Source: Capitella teleta
Lineage: Eukaryota; Annelida; Polychaeta; Capitellidae
Length of the DNA: 64,000 nt
Assembly: GCA_000328365.1 (NCBI GenBank)
Contig: KB291798.1
Coordinates: 812,372 to 876,371 of the forward strand
Direction: 5' to 3'
The first letter of the stretch is position 1. Each line of letters starts with the position of its first letter. Below the pieces are notes generated by a model that had not been told where the DNA came from, did not search any database, and worked only from the letters and a program-made list of their open reading frames with translations. Both the position numbers and the translations under genes were made by a program. Shown in pieces: positions 13,617-26,043 of this stretch.

Positions 13617-14900
13617 CGTTCCAAGACTCCTACTGCTAGAAGGACACCCCACCCTCCCAGATGACTGCTCATGGGTAGGGCCTGCCTAAACACGTACGTA
13701 AAAGTGGTAAAACCTTGCAAACCTTGCAAACCACGGGTCACATAACTGTGTTGTAAGTAAAACCAGATTGACTTGTCAATCTGTCAACCCAAATTATCTG
13801 AATACACTGTGGTTGTAAGCATGACTCAATTTGTAACATGATATGTACCAATACAGCCTCATCTTGGTTGGATGATCAAGTGCGTTATGATCAAACCTTG
13901 AACATCTGTCAAAATTATTTATTCCCATTTTTTGCGTCTAATACGTATGATCGTCCAGGAGGCAGGTATTAACAATATTAAGCTATTTTGTTTTCAATGT
14001 ATGGGCTAGAAGTCGAGTCTCAAGGATATTCAACGCGTATTTGGAGGTTTTGTACTTGAACACGCTGCATGGTTTGCAAAGTGTGCTGGTTTACGTGTTT
14101 AGACGCACCGCTCATGGATCTATATGTAGGGACTAGGATAGTGCAGTATGGGACTATAATTATGATATAGTATAGGTCTATTTAGTATAACTAAGTATTA
14201 ACTAATCTTGTTCCAAGACTACATATCGATAATTAATATCATCCCCACAGATTATGGCTATATGGAGTTAAGTATTAACTAAATAAACTATATATTATAT
14301 TATTTATACTCATAATCATTAAAACTTTTAAAAGTATAATTATAATATTTATAGGCTGGCATTGCATCATTATGAAATCATTATCATTATGATTATCATG
14401 ATCTATGATGATCATGATGATCATCATCATCATTGCTGCTGATCATTGCAATCATCAATCAATTCAATGCATGTCCTGTTTTACGATAACGGTCATAACC
14501 AGCTATATTACCCCTGACTACAGCCTAATATTCAGCCTATGCACTGATAGATTAGCCATTCCTATAATTCTTGGGCGTTGAAATTCGAACTACGAGTGAA
14601 ATCTGACCTGGGAGCCCGAAACAAGTTGGAAGAAGGCGCCGAACGAGGAGTTTGGCTCGTTGCTGTTTACCTTTTACCAAGCCGTAAATGGGAACGGAGA
14701 TGAATGTCGCAAAACAAATTGTGCGTTATGAATCAAAGTACGTTATGACTATAGTGTATTACGAAAGGTATTTCATAACGTTGTTCCAAAAGGAGGGAGC
14801 TGACGGGCTACACGCAGAAAATAATTTAAAAATCATGTAAATCAGGGCTCCCAAAGAACGATTTTGGAAATATGTAATTTATTGCCTATGGTGACATGCA
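13617..14900. other. Intergenic spacer downstream of ASNSD1
   Basis: No gene seen. The stretch is AT-rich with a run of ATCATGATGATCATCATCAT type simple sequence near 14380-14460. It has one copy of the 12-mer AGTGCGTTATGA (13879) and three looser relatives of its core near 14721-14780. Both neighbours, C1orf87-like and ASNSD1, are on the minus strand, so it also contains the end of ASNSD1 transcripts. Confidence 0.5.
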
Positions 14901-17900
14901 TCACTCCAGTCGTTGGCAGACATCTGAAGCTTTTTCCTTTCGATTTTCTGCCTTTGCAATCCTCGATCCAAATTGAATGGCTCTCTTTGGGAGTAATGCA
15001 CCACTCTTCAGCCCAATTCTATGAGCTGAACATCTCAACAGGAACTTTTCTCCAATCCCTCGTGGCAAAGTCAAATTAGCCTTGGAAAGTAAATATGAAA
15101 CCGTATATGATACAACATCATATCAAACATACCTTTAACCATATTGGAATCTGACTGAGAAATTTCACAACATTTTCATCTAAAAATGGGAAGCGAGATT
15201 CTCGAGAGTGGTCAGATATTATGCGGTCATCACGACCAAGATTCCTGGAAGAGATTCTCTCAATTTCCATGCGGATTTCTTGCAGAAGTCCTGGCCATCC
15301 CCCAGTGCTACTCAAAAATGTGAGAATAATATCAAAGCCACAATTCAGATGCAGAATCTTACTTAAATTTCACTCGATGCCTTGAATAGCCGGCCAATTG
15401 CTCATCAGCACCCATTCCAACAAGAACAACCTGTGGAGATAGGAAAACAGTGTTATGTTGAGAACAAGATAGAATGCACCTCACCCTGGCTGTTGTTTCA
15501 TAAGGTTCAAAATCACCACAAGAATTTGTCCTCACACCTTTGCCTCGAGCAGCAAACCAAATTGCGCATCCAATGCTGTCGTCTAAAACAGTGTTGAGTG
15601 GGTAGACTAGGTCACACACTCTCTGGGATCTGTTGGTTTTATATAAAGATGAGTTACCGTATTGTCATGGTTAAAACCACACTCCCTATTACAATCCTAC
15701 CCAACCTTTTTCAAACCAGGTATTGCTTATTTCGCTTACACCCCACCCCCACTAGTGTCAAGGTATTTTTAGCAGCAATCACAGTGCTTGCTCTTTTCAT
15801 TCAACTGTTAAAAGTATACAGCAAGCATATAAGGCGGAGTCAGTTTGTCAAGTTGCTTGATTTATGGGAAAGTTTCATAAGGTATGCACATGTCACACAC
15901 AGACAGCTCACTGCTGGTCGATTTCACATTTTCATGAAGAAACTAATTTCATATTAGCGCAGGAATTCTACCCCTCTGCATAAGCCAAAAATTATTAGCC
16001 CATAAGATGCAATGTACATGTAATGCAATAACTACATTGTACACTATCAAGAACCATGATTTGGAAACAAACAAACTTATTTCGCACTCTGTGCAAGGTA
16101 AATAAAATCCCAAGCATTGAACAATAAAAACTCATCCAGATTACTAGTGTCTTTCACAGAACTGTCACCTGATGGCATGCGAGTTCTTCTAGCTACGTAG
16201 TTGTTTCAAGCATTACATAACTAAGGGTCACATACAAACACACCTCTCCCGGGTTTACATGGCTATGTTTGAGGAGTGGGGTTGTACTGGGAGTTAGGCT
16301 GACATACTCTCAGCGTCTGCCTTAACACACTGCTGTTGTAGCTGGGACAATGGAATGGCATATGGAATTAGGCCCCTATACAGAAACTTGAACTCGGGTA
16401 ACTTGATGTTTCAAATGGCTGGGTACCTATTCAATTGCATGTTTATTAACCATGTTTAAGAGAATCCTTTGGTGCATGTTCCATTTACAGTAGCAAACCA
16501 AGACCCAACCAATGGGCACTTGTTGACACCACTGGTTAAATCAGAATTATTCATTATAATCACCTGGTCTCCTGCAGTTCTTCTACTGGGATATTGATCT
16601 GACAAATAAAGTAAGATTCAATCAATGTTAATAACTAGTTAAGGAAACAAATAAAGACTTCAGCACCTCAACAAAGTTCCACTTTCTCAGAGGTGCAATT
16701 TCTTCCAACTGCTGCAATCCTTCCAAACCCGTTTTCCGATCTGGTACATTGTAGTGATAAATGACTTCTTCTGGTCTGAATTAGAAAATATTTTGAATTA
16801 TGTACACTTACAGTATTCATAAATTGCACATATATTATCTGTTCACAATATAAAAAGAAATGCTACTCACTCAGCATTTTTGCCAGACTTCTGTATAGAT
16901 TTATTGCTCTTTTGTTGAAATGCAACATTCAGGAGATCAATTGGTTCATTGGTAGCAACATACCTACAATAATAGATGCAATAAGAACAACCAATTCTGC
17001 ATGCTACCATGGAGTTTAGCACTATGAGACATCATTATACTAGCATTGATCTAATGCAACTGAAGCCAGGTCCTTCAGGGTCTAAAACAAGGTACTTAAA
17101 CGAGACATTTACCTGTCAGCAAGAGCAGCAATCACAAGCGAATCAATTCCACCAGAGAACAACACAGCCACCCGCGAATGATCACAATCCAGTCCTTTGT
17201 TCTTGAGGAACGCAGGCATGCAATGATGACACACTTGCGCCTGGCACTCCACTCTAATACGCACTGCCTCTCCCAGCACTGATATCAATTCCTCAATCAA
17301 CTCTTCGTGCTCCGGTTGAACGAACTGATCCAGAACATCTGGAGACGTCAAATCAACTTCGTCCTCCTGCGATGTATCTGTGACACTGGGAACTTCCGCG
17401 CATAAAACACTGAAGGATGTTGAGATGGCATGGGGGCCGAGAGTGAGCGGCATGCCGCACAGCGCTTCAGGGGTTTCAATGTGAAAAAGATTGCAAGTGT
17501 CCAGTGGTGGAGTGGCCTCTGAATCTTCATAGCACCAAGGGAAGAGGGTCAGAGATTGGACACTCTCAATGAGGTCCATACGGTAGATGCCATGTGCAGG
17601 GATTTCAGACCAGTAGGAATCCTGAGGATCGAGTTAATTTCATGAGGAAATCAGAAGGAAAGGAAACTGACTGATACAATGCTTGTTTTGAGTGATGCAA
17701 TTGAGAGAATGCCATCAGATGCTGAGCTGAGTAAACTTCGTCGGCCGAATATGTCTCTTCCAAACCATAATTGCTTCTTACAATTCTGGAAAAGATTATT
17801 TTCGTTCAATAGTTGAGAAGTATTCAAACGTTGCATAATCACCTGCCAATACACAAATGCAAAAGGCCCTTTGATTTGACTGAAGATTATAGAAATCTCA

Positions 17901-19223
17901 CCATCAGAGGAACATAAGCTGAGTTTATTTAGTAGGATGGAACCATCATTTTCATCAGCAGGAACCTGTCAAATGAGGAGATGAATCAGATGATAGTTGT
18001 TGTCAAGACTTTCTTATCAGTCAAATATCAGTGAAAGTCTTGCATAATATAAGTACCTGTAAGCCATAGAAAATTTCTCCATTCCATAACAAAGCACTTC
18101 CATCCTGAACAGTGAGAGGTTGTTGAGTGAGATCCCCTCGGAAATGAAGAGTGCAGCCATAAAAGACACCACTTTGTTGGTCATTCAGCTTGATGGTCTT
18201 CAGGCCTTGGACATCTGGACCCCTTCTTTTCAGAGGGCAACATGACAGGTTGTTGGAGATCTGCAAACAAGATATGCATTAGATTTGATGCTGAACAGTG
18301 TAACCGGTAAAGGCGTATAATATATATATGGATATACTACTATTGGAGATTTCGTGTGTCTGAATTAAATAAATCTTGGTCCATGAAGAAGATTCAGCCA
18401 GGCTGAAAAATTTCACTGATAATTCTTATGACTATATGAAGACATGCCACAACCTGTGGTACAATTATTTAGGATTACATGAATGTCCATAATATATATG
18501 CAATCTCTCCTGCCAAAACCCACACTAAGTCGCATTGCCACATTTTTTGGGTTTAATGCCTCTAAATAGCTGATACAAATCCATTCAGCTTAATGCAAGA
18601 ATTATCTAAATCGGAGCAGTAGTTCAAAAGTTACAGCCTGTTTATGGACCAAGCCCACATATAATCAAAGATGAGAAACTTGTGTTAAAAGGTTGGCAAA
18701 GATTAAAAATGATTCAACTGTCAATACAATAGGCTTAATTATTTTATTATATACAAAATATCATAACTTATTGGTCACAGACTGACATGATTTATGCATG
18801 TGAGGAAAGAGGAGATATGTTTCTTTATTTTGCCATCAAAACATGAAAATCTAAATTTTGAGCCCATCTGACCTCTCAAGGCTTCTATCTCGGGAATATG
18901 CTCAGCGACTTAGTGCGGGTTTCGGCGTGAGGGGTCACATATGATCACTATGATCATTTTACCCTGTGACGTCATGGAATTCTCTTATGCACGTGTGTGG
19001 AGTTGAATACAAATAACTTGAAGAATGACTGCCTGTAACATTAATATACATTCTCACCCTCCAGCTTGTTTAGCATGAAATGAATACAGAATCGCCTTTA
19101 TTATCGCCCAGCAACATATTGGTGGTGTAGATCGAATAATTTCATGAATACCTCTTCTGAAATGAGATGTGAAATATCTTTGTCAAAATTCTCATTTATC
19201 AAACAAAAACAAATTCCACACAT
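14901..19223 (-). CDS. ASNSD1: Asparagine synthetase domain-containing protein 1, 608 aa, 12 exons
   Basis: Coding exons, 5' to 3' on the minus strand: 19223-19152, 18260-18057, 17965-17843, 17785-17672, 17621-17113, 16963-16871, 16775-16667, 16598-16564, 15629-15485, 15430-15363, 15307-15133, 15080-14901 (1827 nt, phases consistent). The N-terminal glutaminase-like domain starts MCGICF, so Cys2, the Ntn nucleophile of the family, is present after Met removal. Further matches to the human protein are [18 protein letters not shown] and [14 protein letters not shown]. The synthetase-like domain has the PP-loop [12 protein letters not shown] at about residue 325, then [26 protein letters not shown] and FPFLDENVV. 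Human ASNSD1 is 643 residues and its catalytic activity is unproven. An AATAAA lies about 18 nt after the stop (complement of 14878-14883). The gene is divergent from VPS33B. Confidence 0.95.
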
Positions 19224-19395
19224 GGTGCCGATAACCTTTAAATCGGCATTAAACTCGCGTTGACATCTCCATGCAGGGAATGTTTACAGGAGGAGAAATT
19301 TACTTGAAGTTCGAGTCACAAAACAAAAATCATAACGTTATTTTTGTGCGTTATGCTGCAGTGGGAGTGACTCAGAAGGAACTGAACTTGTCAAG
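19224..19395. promoter_or_regulatory. Shared divergent promoter of ASNSD1 and VPS33B
   Basis: Only 172 bp separate the two start codons, so the core promoters of both genes must sit here or overlap the 5' UTRs. Two GTTATG-core elements in opposite orientation (CATAACGTTAT at about 19331 and GTGCGTTATG at 19346-19355) lie in the VPS33B-proximal half. There is no clear TATA box. A bidirectional promoter is inferred from the spacing. The start sites are not visible. Confidence 0.7.
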
Positions 19396-20265
19396 ATGGC
19401 AGGGACATTTTCGGGCGTCGAATTGCCTGAAATTCTGGTTCTACGGCAATTAGCCCGCGACCAACTGGTGCTACAATTAGAATCGGTAACTTGAATGAAT
19501 TTCTCCCCATGAGTGTAATTTCGAATTGTGAAATTGTCTATCATCTACTCTATCGCCTTGTATTATCGCTCATTTTAATAATTATACTTAGTTAAGATAC
19601 ATAAGTGATAAGATGTTTCTGGTTGCGGGCCTGGGGCTCCTATAACCACAACCTTCGTTTTCCATGTAGATCAAATTTAAATTTCTATTTACGGTACTGG
19701 GCAATACGCGGGCGACTCGTTCCGTGACACGGTACAAGTCCTAAATCGGCATCCCAGTGAAATTTTGTACGGATTGTTGCTCCAAATTTTGATTAAGCGA
19801 TTTTTGAATGTATTGCGTGTTGGAGATGAGACTATGCTCGGGCAGCGGGTTCCAATTATTGACTATCCGGTGGCTGAATGTATGTTTGCGGACATGCACT
19901 GCTTAGGGCTCTGGGCTTTGAGAGCATGAAAGAATGGCCTCTGGTAGATGATCCGGTGGTGGGACGAAGGAGGGGGTGAATGGTGCTGTCATATATTCCG
20001 TGTACTATTTTGTATGCTTCAACCAGGTCGCCATTATGAACATTATTATTATTGTTATGATTATGATTATCCCGTTCGGGATTCCTTATCAAAAGAAAGT
20101 TAATCGGATCATTTCTATATTTTTTGCTTTACTTCGTTTTTAGCGATAAGACCATTCTATGGACTTGTCCCTACATTATGAGTACATAAAATAATTTTAA
20201 ATAATTATTATCATTATTATTTTTAATAAATTAAAATAATAGTAACAATAATAATAATAATAATA

Positions 20266-20321
<56 letters not shown>

Positions 20322-23300
20322 GATTATTATTATTATAATAAAATCATTCACGAGGTAATTTACAAATGCTTGCTACATTTTCTGATCGACCTGTCGTGCT
20401 TCATAGATATGTCATTAGGCATTTAATCTATTTTCATTGATATGCAATAATAGATATTCCTTTATTCTCAGATGACTGGGAGGAAAGATCTTGTTTTGGA
20501 CACACAGCTGATGAGGCCGTTGGACAGGTTGGCAGGAGCAGCATTATTGAAGGTTTGTTTTGAGCCAAAGATAATAGATGCCATGATTCACAAATTAATA
20601 TTTAAACAGGAGCATGGTGTTGACAAAATTTTTAAATTGGAGCCAGGGAAATCATTAGCTGGTTGTGACCAGTAAGTTTTTCTCAGACAGTTTTTTAAGC
20701 TTAGTTAATTAGTAATGAACTCTTCACTTCAGGAGAATCTTCATAATTCGACCACAAATGCAATCGGTGAAGATGATTGCAGATCAAATCAACGCTGACA
20801 GATCATCCAATATCAAGAGAGCTTACAGGATCCTTATGGCGCCACGCAAGGTACGAGAGGGACAGTGTGGTACTGGGTATATCCTAATCATCTCTACAGA
20901 TCCACGCTTGTGACCTAATTTTGGAGCAAGAGGGTGTATATGGCTATGTAACAACTGAAGAATTTCAGTGGGATCTCATTCCCTTGGACAAAGATATCCT
21001 CTCTTTGGAACTTCCGGAATTCCTTCCCGCTTTCTTCCTTGTGAGTTGATTATTATCCATCCTGTATGAAAAATTAATAAGTCATCTATCTCCAGGAGAA
21101 TGACCAAACTTGGGTTCACACAGTTGCCCGTTCGCTTGTTACCGTTCAACAAGTTTTTGGGAGAATTCCAAATGTGTATGGTGTCGGGAAATGTGCTCAA
21201 GTATGTCAATCACTGATGAACCTGTTTTGATTAATGTGAATTATGTTATGCAGATGGTTGAGCACATGGCAGAGTTGATGTTCAGTCATGTTGGAGAGCC
21301 GCAGCAAGTCAACAGTGAAATTGGATCTCTTGTTCTAGTGGATAGAAGTGCGTTCTTAATCTTAGAATAAAGCTTCAAAATAATTTGTGCTTTATTTTTT
21401 AGGTGTTGATTACGTCACCCCTCTGCTCTCTCAAGTTACGTACGAAGGTCTTTTGGATGACATGTTCAGAATAAGCTGTGGTATAGCCAATTTTGTTTGA
21501 AAACTTTGTCTTTAAGATTGAAATTGATTTTAGGTTACATTGAATTTCCGCCCGCAGTCAGTGGAAAAGACACACCGACTAAAATGATCCTGACCTGTTC
21601 TGATTCTGTGAGCTGTCATATTTTAAAAACTTATTTGACAATTTAAATTAAACTCCTATACACAGGTTTATGAGGAAATTCGCAATCGCCATTTCTCCGG
21701 TGTTTTCAGTTTTCTCAGTGGAAAGGCCAAAGAACTTCAATCTGGATATGATGTAGGTTTCAGTCATTTAAATATAATACTGAAATTTCATGTTCAATCT
21801 CTCTCAGAAACGCCATGATTTAAAGTCTGTCCGTGACATGAAGAATTTTGTCTCTAACGATTTGAGAGGACTGAAATCTCAGCACAAATCACTGACGCTA
21901 CGTGAGAAATTGTTTTTGTTAGTTTTATTATTTCAAAATAATGTCATTATAATTCAGATGTTGGTGCTTGTGAATTTATCACTAACCAGAAAACAAAATC
22001 GGATTTTGATCAGCAACTACAAGCGGAACACAGTATGTAAATAAGTATACAGACAGACAGCTTCACCACTGACTGCTGTGACAATCCTGGGTGCAAAAAG
22101 AGCGTAATGTTTCATTCTCGCAGGTCTCCTTGAAGGCACAGAGCTGAAAGAAAACATCAGTTACCTGGAGGAAATCATCAACAGACAGGTGCAGAGTTTT
22201 TATCAATTATTCATAATTGTACTGGTTTCAATGAGTTTAATTTACTGAAGTTTTTTCCTCCATATTATTGTCAAATGCCTGTTTTTGTTTTTGTGAATTG
22301 TTGAATATGACATCTTTGGGTTTATTGCTATTGATAGAATTTTAAGATTAACTTCAATTCTTGCTGCTTTTCAAAGACGGAGGATCCTCTGAAATCAGGA
22401 TTGGATGCGCAGGATAAAGACGTAAGAACACGGTTGCTGTTTGATTTCGTGTTCCCTGTGCATGTCTTATCTCCACACAAAACTTCTGATCAGCAATACT
22501 TGTGTTTACGTTCGATTGTCTCCTGATCTTAGTTAATAGCATGAGTGTTTTTAGGTCAAAACCTTGTTTTTGTTTTGCATGTTGCTTTTATTTGTATGTG
22601 TCATGTGGCTTTGTTCTCCTTTCTATATGCCTTTGATTTACAAATCATGTTCAGTCATATATTTACTTTGTTTATGTTTTTGTGGTCACTTTTTGATATA
22701 TTTTATATTCCAAATGTCTCTGGCTACGTAAATTACGTAAATTACGTAATATTTATGTTTTGATTTACTTCGTAATACCACGTGTGTCATGCGCATGTTT
22801 GTCGTGATCTTGGGCATCAGGGGTTGTGATCTCATTTCCGTTTCTCCTACAGCTGAACAGCACCACCTGTCTACGCCTTCTCACACTGATGTCTCTGACT
22901 CAGGGCGGACTTCCTGCTCAGGTCTACAAATCCCTTCAGACGCAATACATGCACGTAAGTGAATGACTAACAGTTTCTTTCATTCTCAATTGATGATATT
23001 ATGAATACCCATTACCTGCTCCCCGCAACATAATTTCTTGTCTCTCCAGAGCTTTGGTTTTGAGCACATGTTAACTTTCCATAATCTGCGTAAACTTGGA
23101 ATGTTAACAGAAGTCGAGCAATCTCAAGCATCGAGAAATCTTGGCAAAATGGCCGCTGTGGCCAATGTGAATTTGCCCAAATCTGGCCAGTTTAGGAACC
23201 TGTGCAAAAAACTCCACTTGGTTGGTGATTGCTCACTTAGCATTGTGTGATTTTCATCTTGTTCATATAGGTCCCAAAGTCAGCTGATGACATCAATTTA

Positions 23301-26043
23301 CGCAACCCCAACGACATGTCTTATGTGTACAGTGGTGCATACACACCACTAGTCTGCAAATTGGTTGAACAGGTAAAGAGATGATATCCTAATTCAGCAA
23401 TGTCATATTTCTTTCTTTCTTTCAGATTTTGTCAAAGGAAGGCTTCACTGGACTCGAAGACATCATGCGCCAAATTCCTTCTCCACATTTTGCAAAGCAC
23501 AGAGCTCAGTCTGCTAGAGGTACGTGCATGATGCATTATCATATGCCTATAAAATTTGTGGGTTTTTTTCCTGATATTTGTTAATTCGGCATGCATTTTG
23601 TACAATTGATCCATTTGTGATGCCGCTCACCAAAATGAGTCGCTTGTTGCAAAAGCTGAAGCTTGCATAACTGTCTGAAAAGAGGGCTGAGGACAAGTTT
23701 TGTGAATTTTTTTTTTTGGCTGGATTCAGATGCATCAAAGTCTTAGCTATTATTTAAACCAGCCATTAAGTACATTATTAATTATAATTTGCTACAAAAG
23801 TGTAGTTGGTTTCCAGCAACAAACAAGGTTAATCAATTGGATAATAGACCGGCCGGGAATGACGGTCTTTCATACCTATCATTTTCCTGACCTTTGGTCA
23901 CTTGCAAAGGGGGCACCGGATAGCGCAGTGGGTTAAACCGCTGACTACAATCCTATGCCGACCGTGGGGGTCGAGGCCCCGGGTTCGAGACCCGATCAGG
24001 CCACGGGCGTTATGATTGTGAATTACAATTGTAATTCTTCGGTGACTCTGCAGTGCTGCCCAACTGCGTAACAAGGCCGGGCGCTGTGTACTACTGTCTA
24101 TGGTGGTATGCAGGATAAAGAATCCTTGGGATTTATCGATAAGAGTAGGGGGAAACCCCGGTCCCGGGCCTTCTGTTCTGGCGCCCGTATCACCCGAACG
24201 GGTTGGGTGGAGCCGTAAAACCCCAATCACTTGGTCACTTGCAAAGGCTGATATTTTGCCACTTTTGGGGATAATTTCAATTTTGTGCACCAGTGTGTTG
24301 GAAATTGATTCTGCTACCAAATAAAACAGAAAAATCATAATTGAAAATCTGTTACAGTCAGCCCCCGTTAATCTGCCGTTATGTAATCCGCCCTTTTCGT
24401 GAATCTGCCTCCGACCACGATTTTCAGGAACAAATCTACACTGTACCATTATAAATTACATAACTAATCCACCCTTTGAAATATCGTAGTGTAAACAAAC
24501 ATAAGACATGACATGACACATCAATTGTTGGTGATTTCTTTCAAGTCAGGTCAATTAAACAACAAATGGTGCCCCTCTGTCTATTTTAAACGTTTAAGTT
24601 AATTAAACAAAGGGATCAAATGCGGGTATCGAAGCCATGTTGATTTCTTTATGTCTGCATGGCTGGCTTACTTTCAATTTAATTGCTCGCTCAGTTAGAC
24701 GATGTTCAGGAGCAGAACGAATGATGGGAGTTGTGAGTGGAGATCATGGAATCGAGTGGGAATTGAGACTCTGAGCTTATCCAAATATTCATCATGCATA
24801 AAATAAGAGCCCACGATGACCATCCTTCAGTTATTGTTTCTATTCTACATATTACCTTCTTCATTTTATCATTTTGGCTTTTACAACCTGCTTGTTTAAT
24901 GTAATGTTATATTACATGCCACTATATGGTACATGGGTTTTTGTACGGCATCTAATTTCCATCAATTTGTGGTCTGACATGTAATCTGCCCTTTTTGTTA
25001 ATATGTCTCTTTCCTTGGGAACAGAGGAGGCTGGATTAACCAGATCTGACTGTACAAGCAACTCATTTTGGTGTGTGGCATCCCATTTGTGTTTTTTGAA
25101 ACCAAATCTTTCTATTCAGTGTTGAGCATTGAGTATTGCATTTGGCTGGGAAATGTTGTAATTGCACGCAAACTCATGATTCTTTCTTGCGAATGTTTCC
25201 CCAGGATGTGAGTACAGGCGTAATTGTCTATGTGTTGATTCTCTATTTGTGCCTCTTGGATTATTTAATATTTTGATTGTGTGCCTATTTCCTTATGTGA
25301 ATATCCGGCTTTGTTCTCATGTCATCAGGTTTTTGTTTTATACAGTTCTTCTTCCTCACTTTTCCAGAGTTTTTATTTAATCTTAGTCACTGTATTTTGA
25401 ATTTTTTTATGTATATATAAAAGTTTCAAGATATTCAGTTATATTTTTATAATTGGGTTTTTATTTTCATTGTTGAATATAATGTCAAATCTTAAAATGC
25501 ATTTTCTAGCCACAACTCATTATGGTCTAAACGCCTATAAGAAATAATGCATTCTAGGATTTAGCATTAATTAAAAACGGATGGCTGAGAAAAAGTATTA
25601 TCTTGAAATGACATTCAAACCTCAAATTCACATATTCAACACATTCACTGCCAGAAATTTTGTTTCCCATAGCACAGAGACATTTTAGGCTGTGAATGCG
25701 TTGATAAACAACTTTACTGTTTTCAGTGAGTTGTGAATCAGTTATACTTTATAATCGTTTGACATTTTTAACATGAATGTTGATTTTCCAGCAGGTGGCA
25801 AGCACACATCTGCTGCCCCGTCTCCTGGGTCGCGCATTGTGATGGTTTATTTCCTGGGAGGATGTTCACACTCAGAAATCACAGCATTGAGATTTCTTGG
25901 GAAGCAAAGAGGTCAGCCTGTCAACATATCATTCAATCAATCTCTCAATACTTATTTTTCTTCCAGGATATAAATTTCTTGTTGCTACAACTTCTATCAA
26001 CACAGGGAAATCCTTCCTCAATCAAGTTTCTGACAAACCTTGA
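19396..26043 (+). CDS. VPS33B: Vacuolar protein sorting-associated protein 33B (Sec1/Munc18 family), 624 aa, 20 exons
   Basis: Exons: 19396-19485, 20472-20552, 20610-20671, 20733-20850, 20900-21040, 21096-21200, 21254-21347, 21403-21480, 21534-21607, 21666-21752, 21808-21901, 21958-22032, 22124-22188, 22377-22421, 22853-22954, 23050-23220, 23271-23372, 23426-23519, 25793-25911, 25966-26043 (1875 nt, in phase). Residues that single out VPS33B from VPS33A include [77 protein letters not shown] and [17 protein letters not shown]. As an SM protein it should grip SNARE bundles; with VIPAS39 it forms the CHEVI complex in late-endosome, lysosome and apical traffic. Human VPS33B is 617 residues. Exon 16 uses an unusual GTTGGT donor. 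Exon 19 has a CAGCAG acceptor, allowing loss of one residue. AATAAA occurs near 26352. Confidence 0.95.
19770..20095 (-). mobile_element. LINE 3' fragment in VPS33B intron 1
   Basis: Read on the minus strand, it encodes the end of a CR1/Jockey-like reverse transcriptase: [15 protein letters not shown], then [13 protein letters not shown], then after a frame change [18 protein letters not shown] and a closing KSLN. The run ...NNNN... before it is a small GTT/ATT microsatellite inside the open frame. The fragment is 5'-truncated and frameshifted, so it is dead. Confidence 0.75.
20246..20333. repeat. AAT/TTA microsatellite
   Basis: An (AAT)n run changes into a (TTA)n run within VPS33B intron 1. 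It can fold back on itself, because the first part is complementary to the second. Confidence 0.9.
23911..24230 (+). mobile_element. tRNA-derived SINE in VPS33B intron 18
   Basis: The head is tRNA-like: an A box TAGCGCAGTGG at 23921-23931 and a perfect B box GGTTCGAGACC at 23982-23992, spaced as in tRNA genes. About 230 bp of non-tRNA body follow, ending in GTAAAACCCCAATCAC. It is flanked by identical 17-bp copies of TTGGTCACTTGCAAAGG (23894-23910 and 24231-24247), the signature of LINE-driven insertion. The perfect duplication suggests a recent event. It is not a functional tRNA gene, because the cloverleaf 3' half is missing. Confidence 0.88.
24355..25052. mobile_element. Tigger/pogo-like MITE in VPS33B intron 18
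   Basis: The left end CAGTCAGCCCCCGTTAATCT and the complement of the right end, CAGTCAGATCTGGTTAATCC, match in about 15 of 20 positions. Both sides carry TA (24353-24354 and 25053-25054). CAGTCA...TTAATC ends with TA duplication are typical of pogo/Tigger elements. The 698-bp interior has no transposase frame. Confidence 0.72.

Noticed and set aside
23911-23995. Possible tRNA gene
   Set aside because: A and B boxes are present, but the acceptor stem does not close. The sequence continues into a SINE body with flanking duplications.
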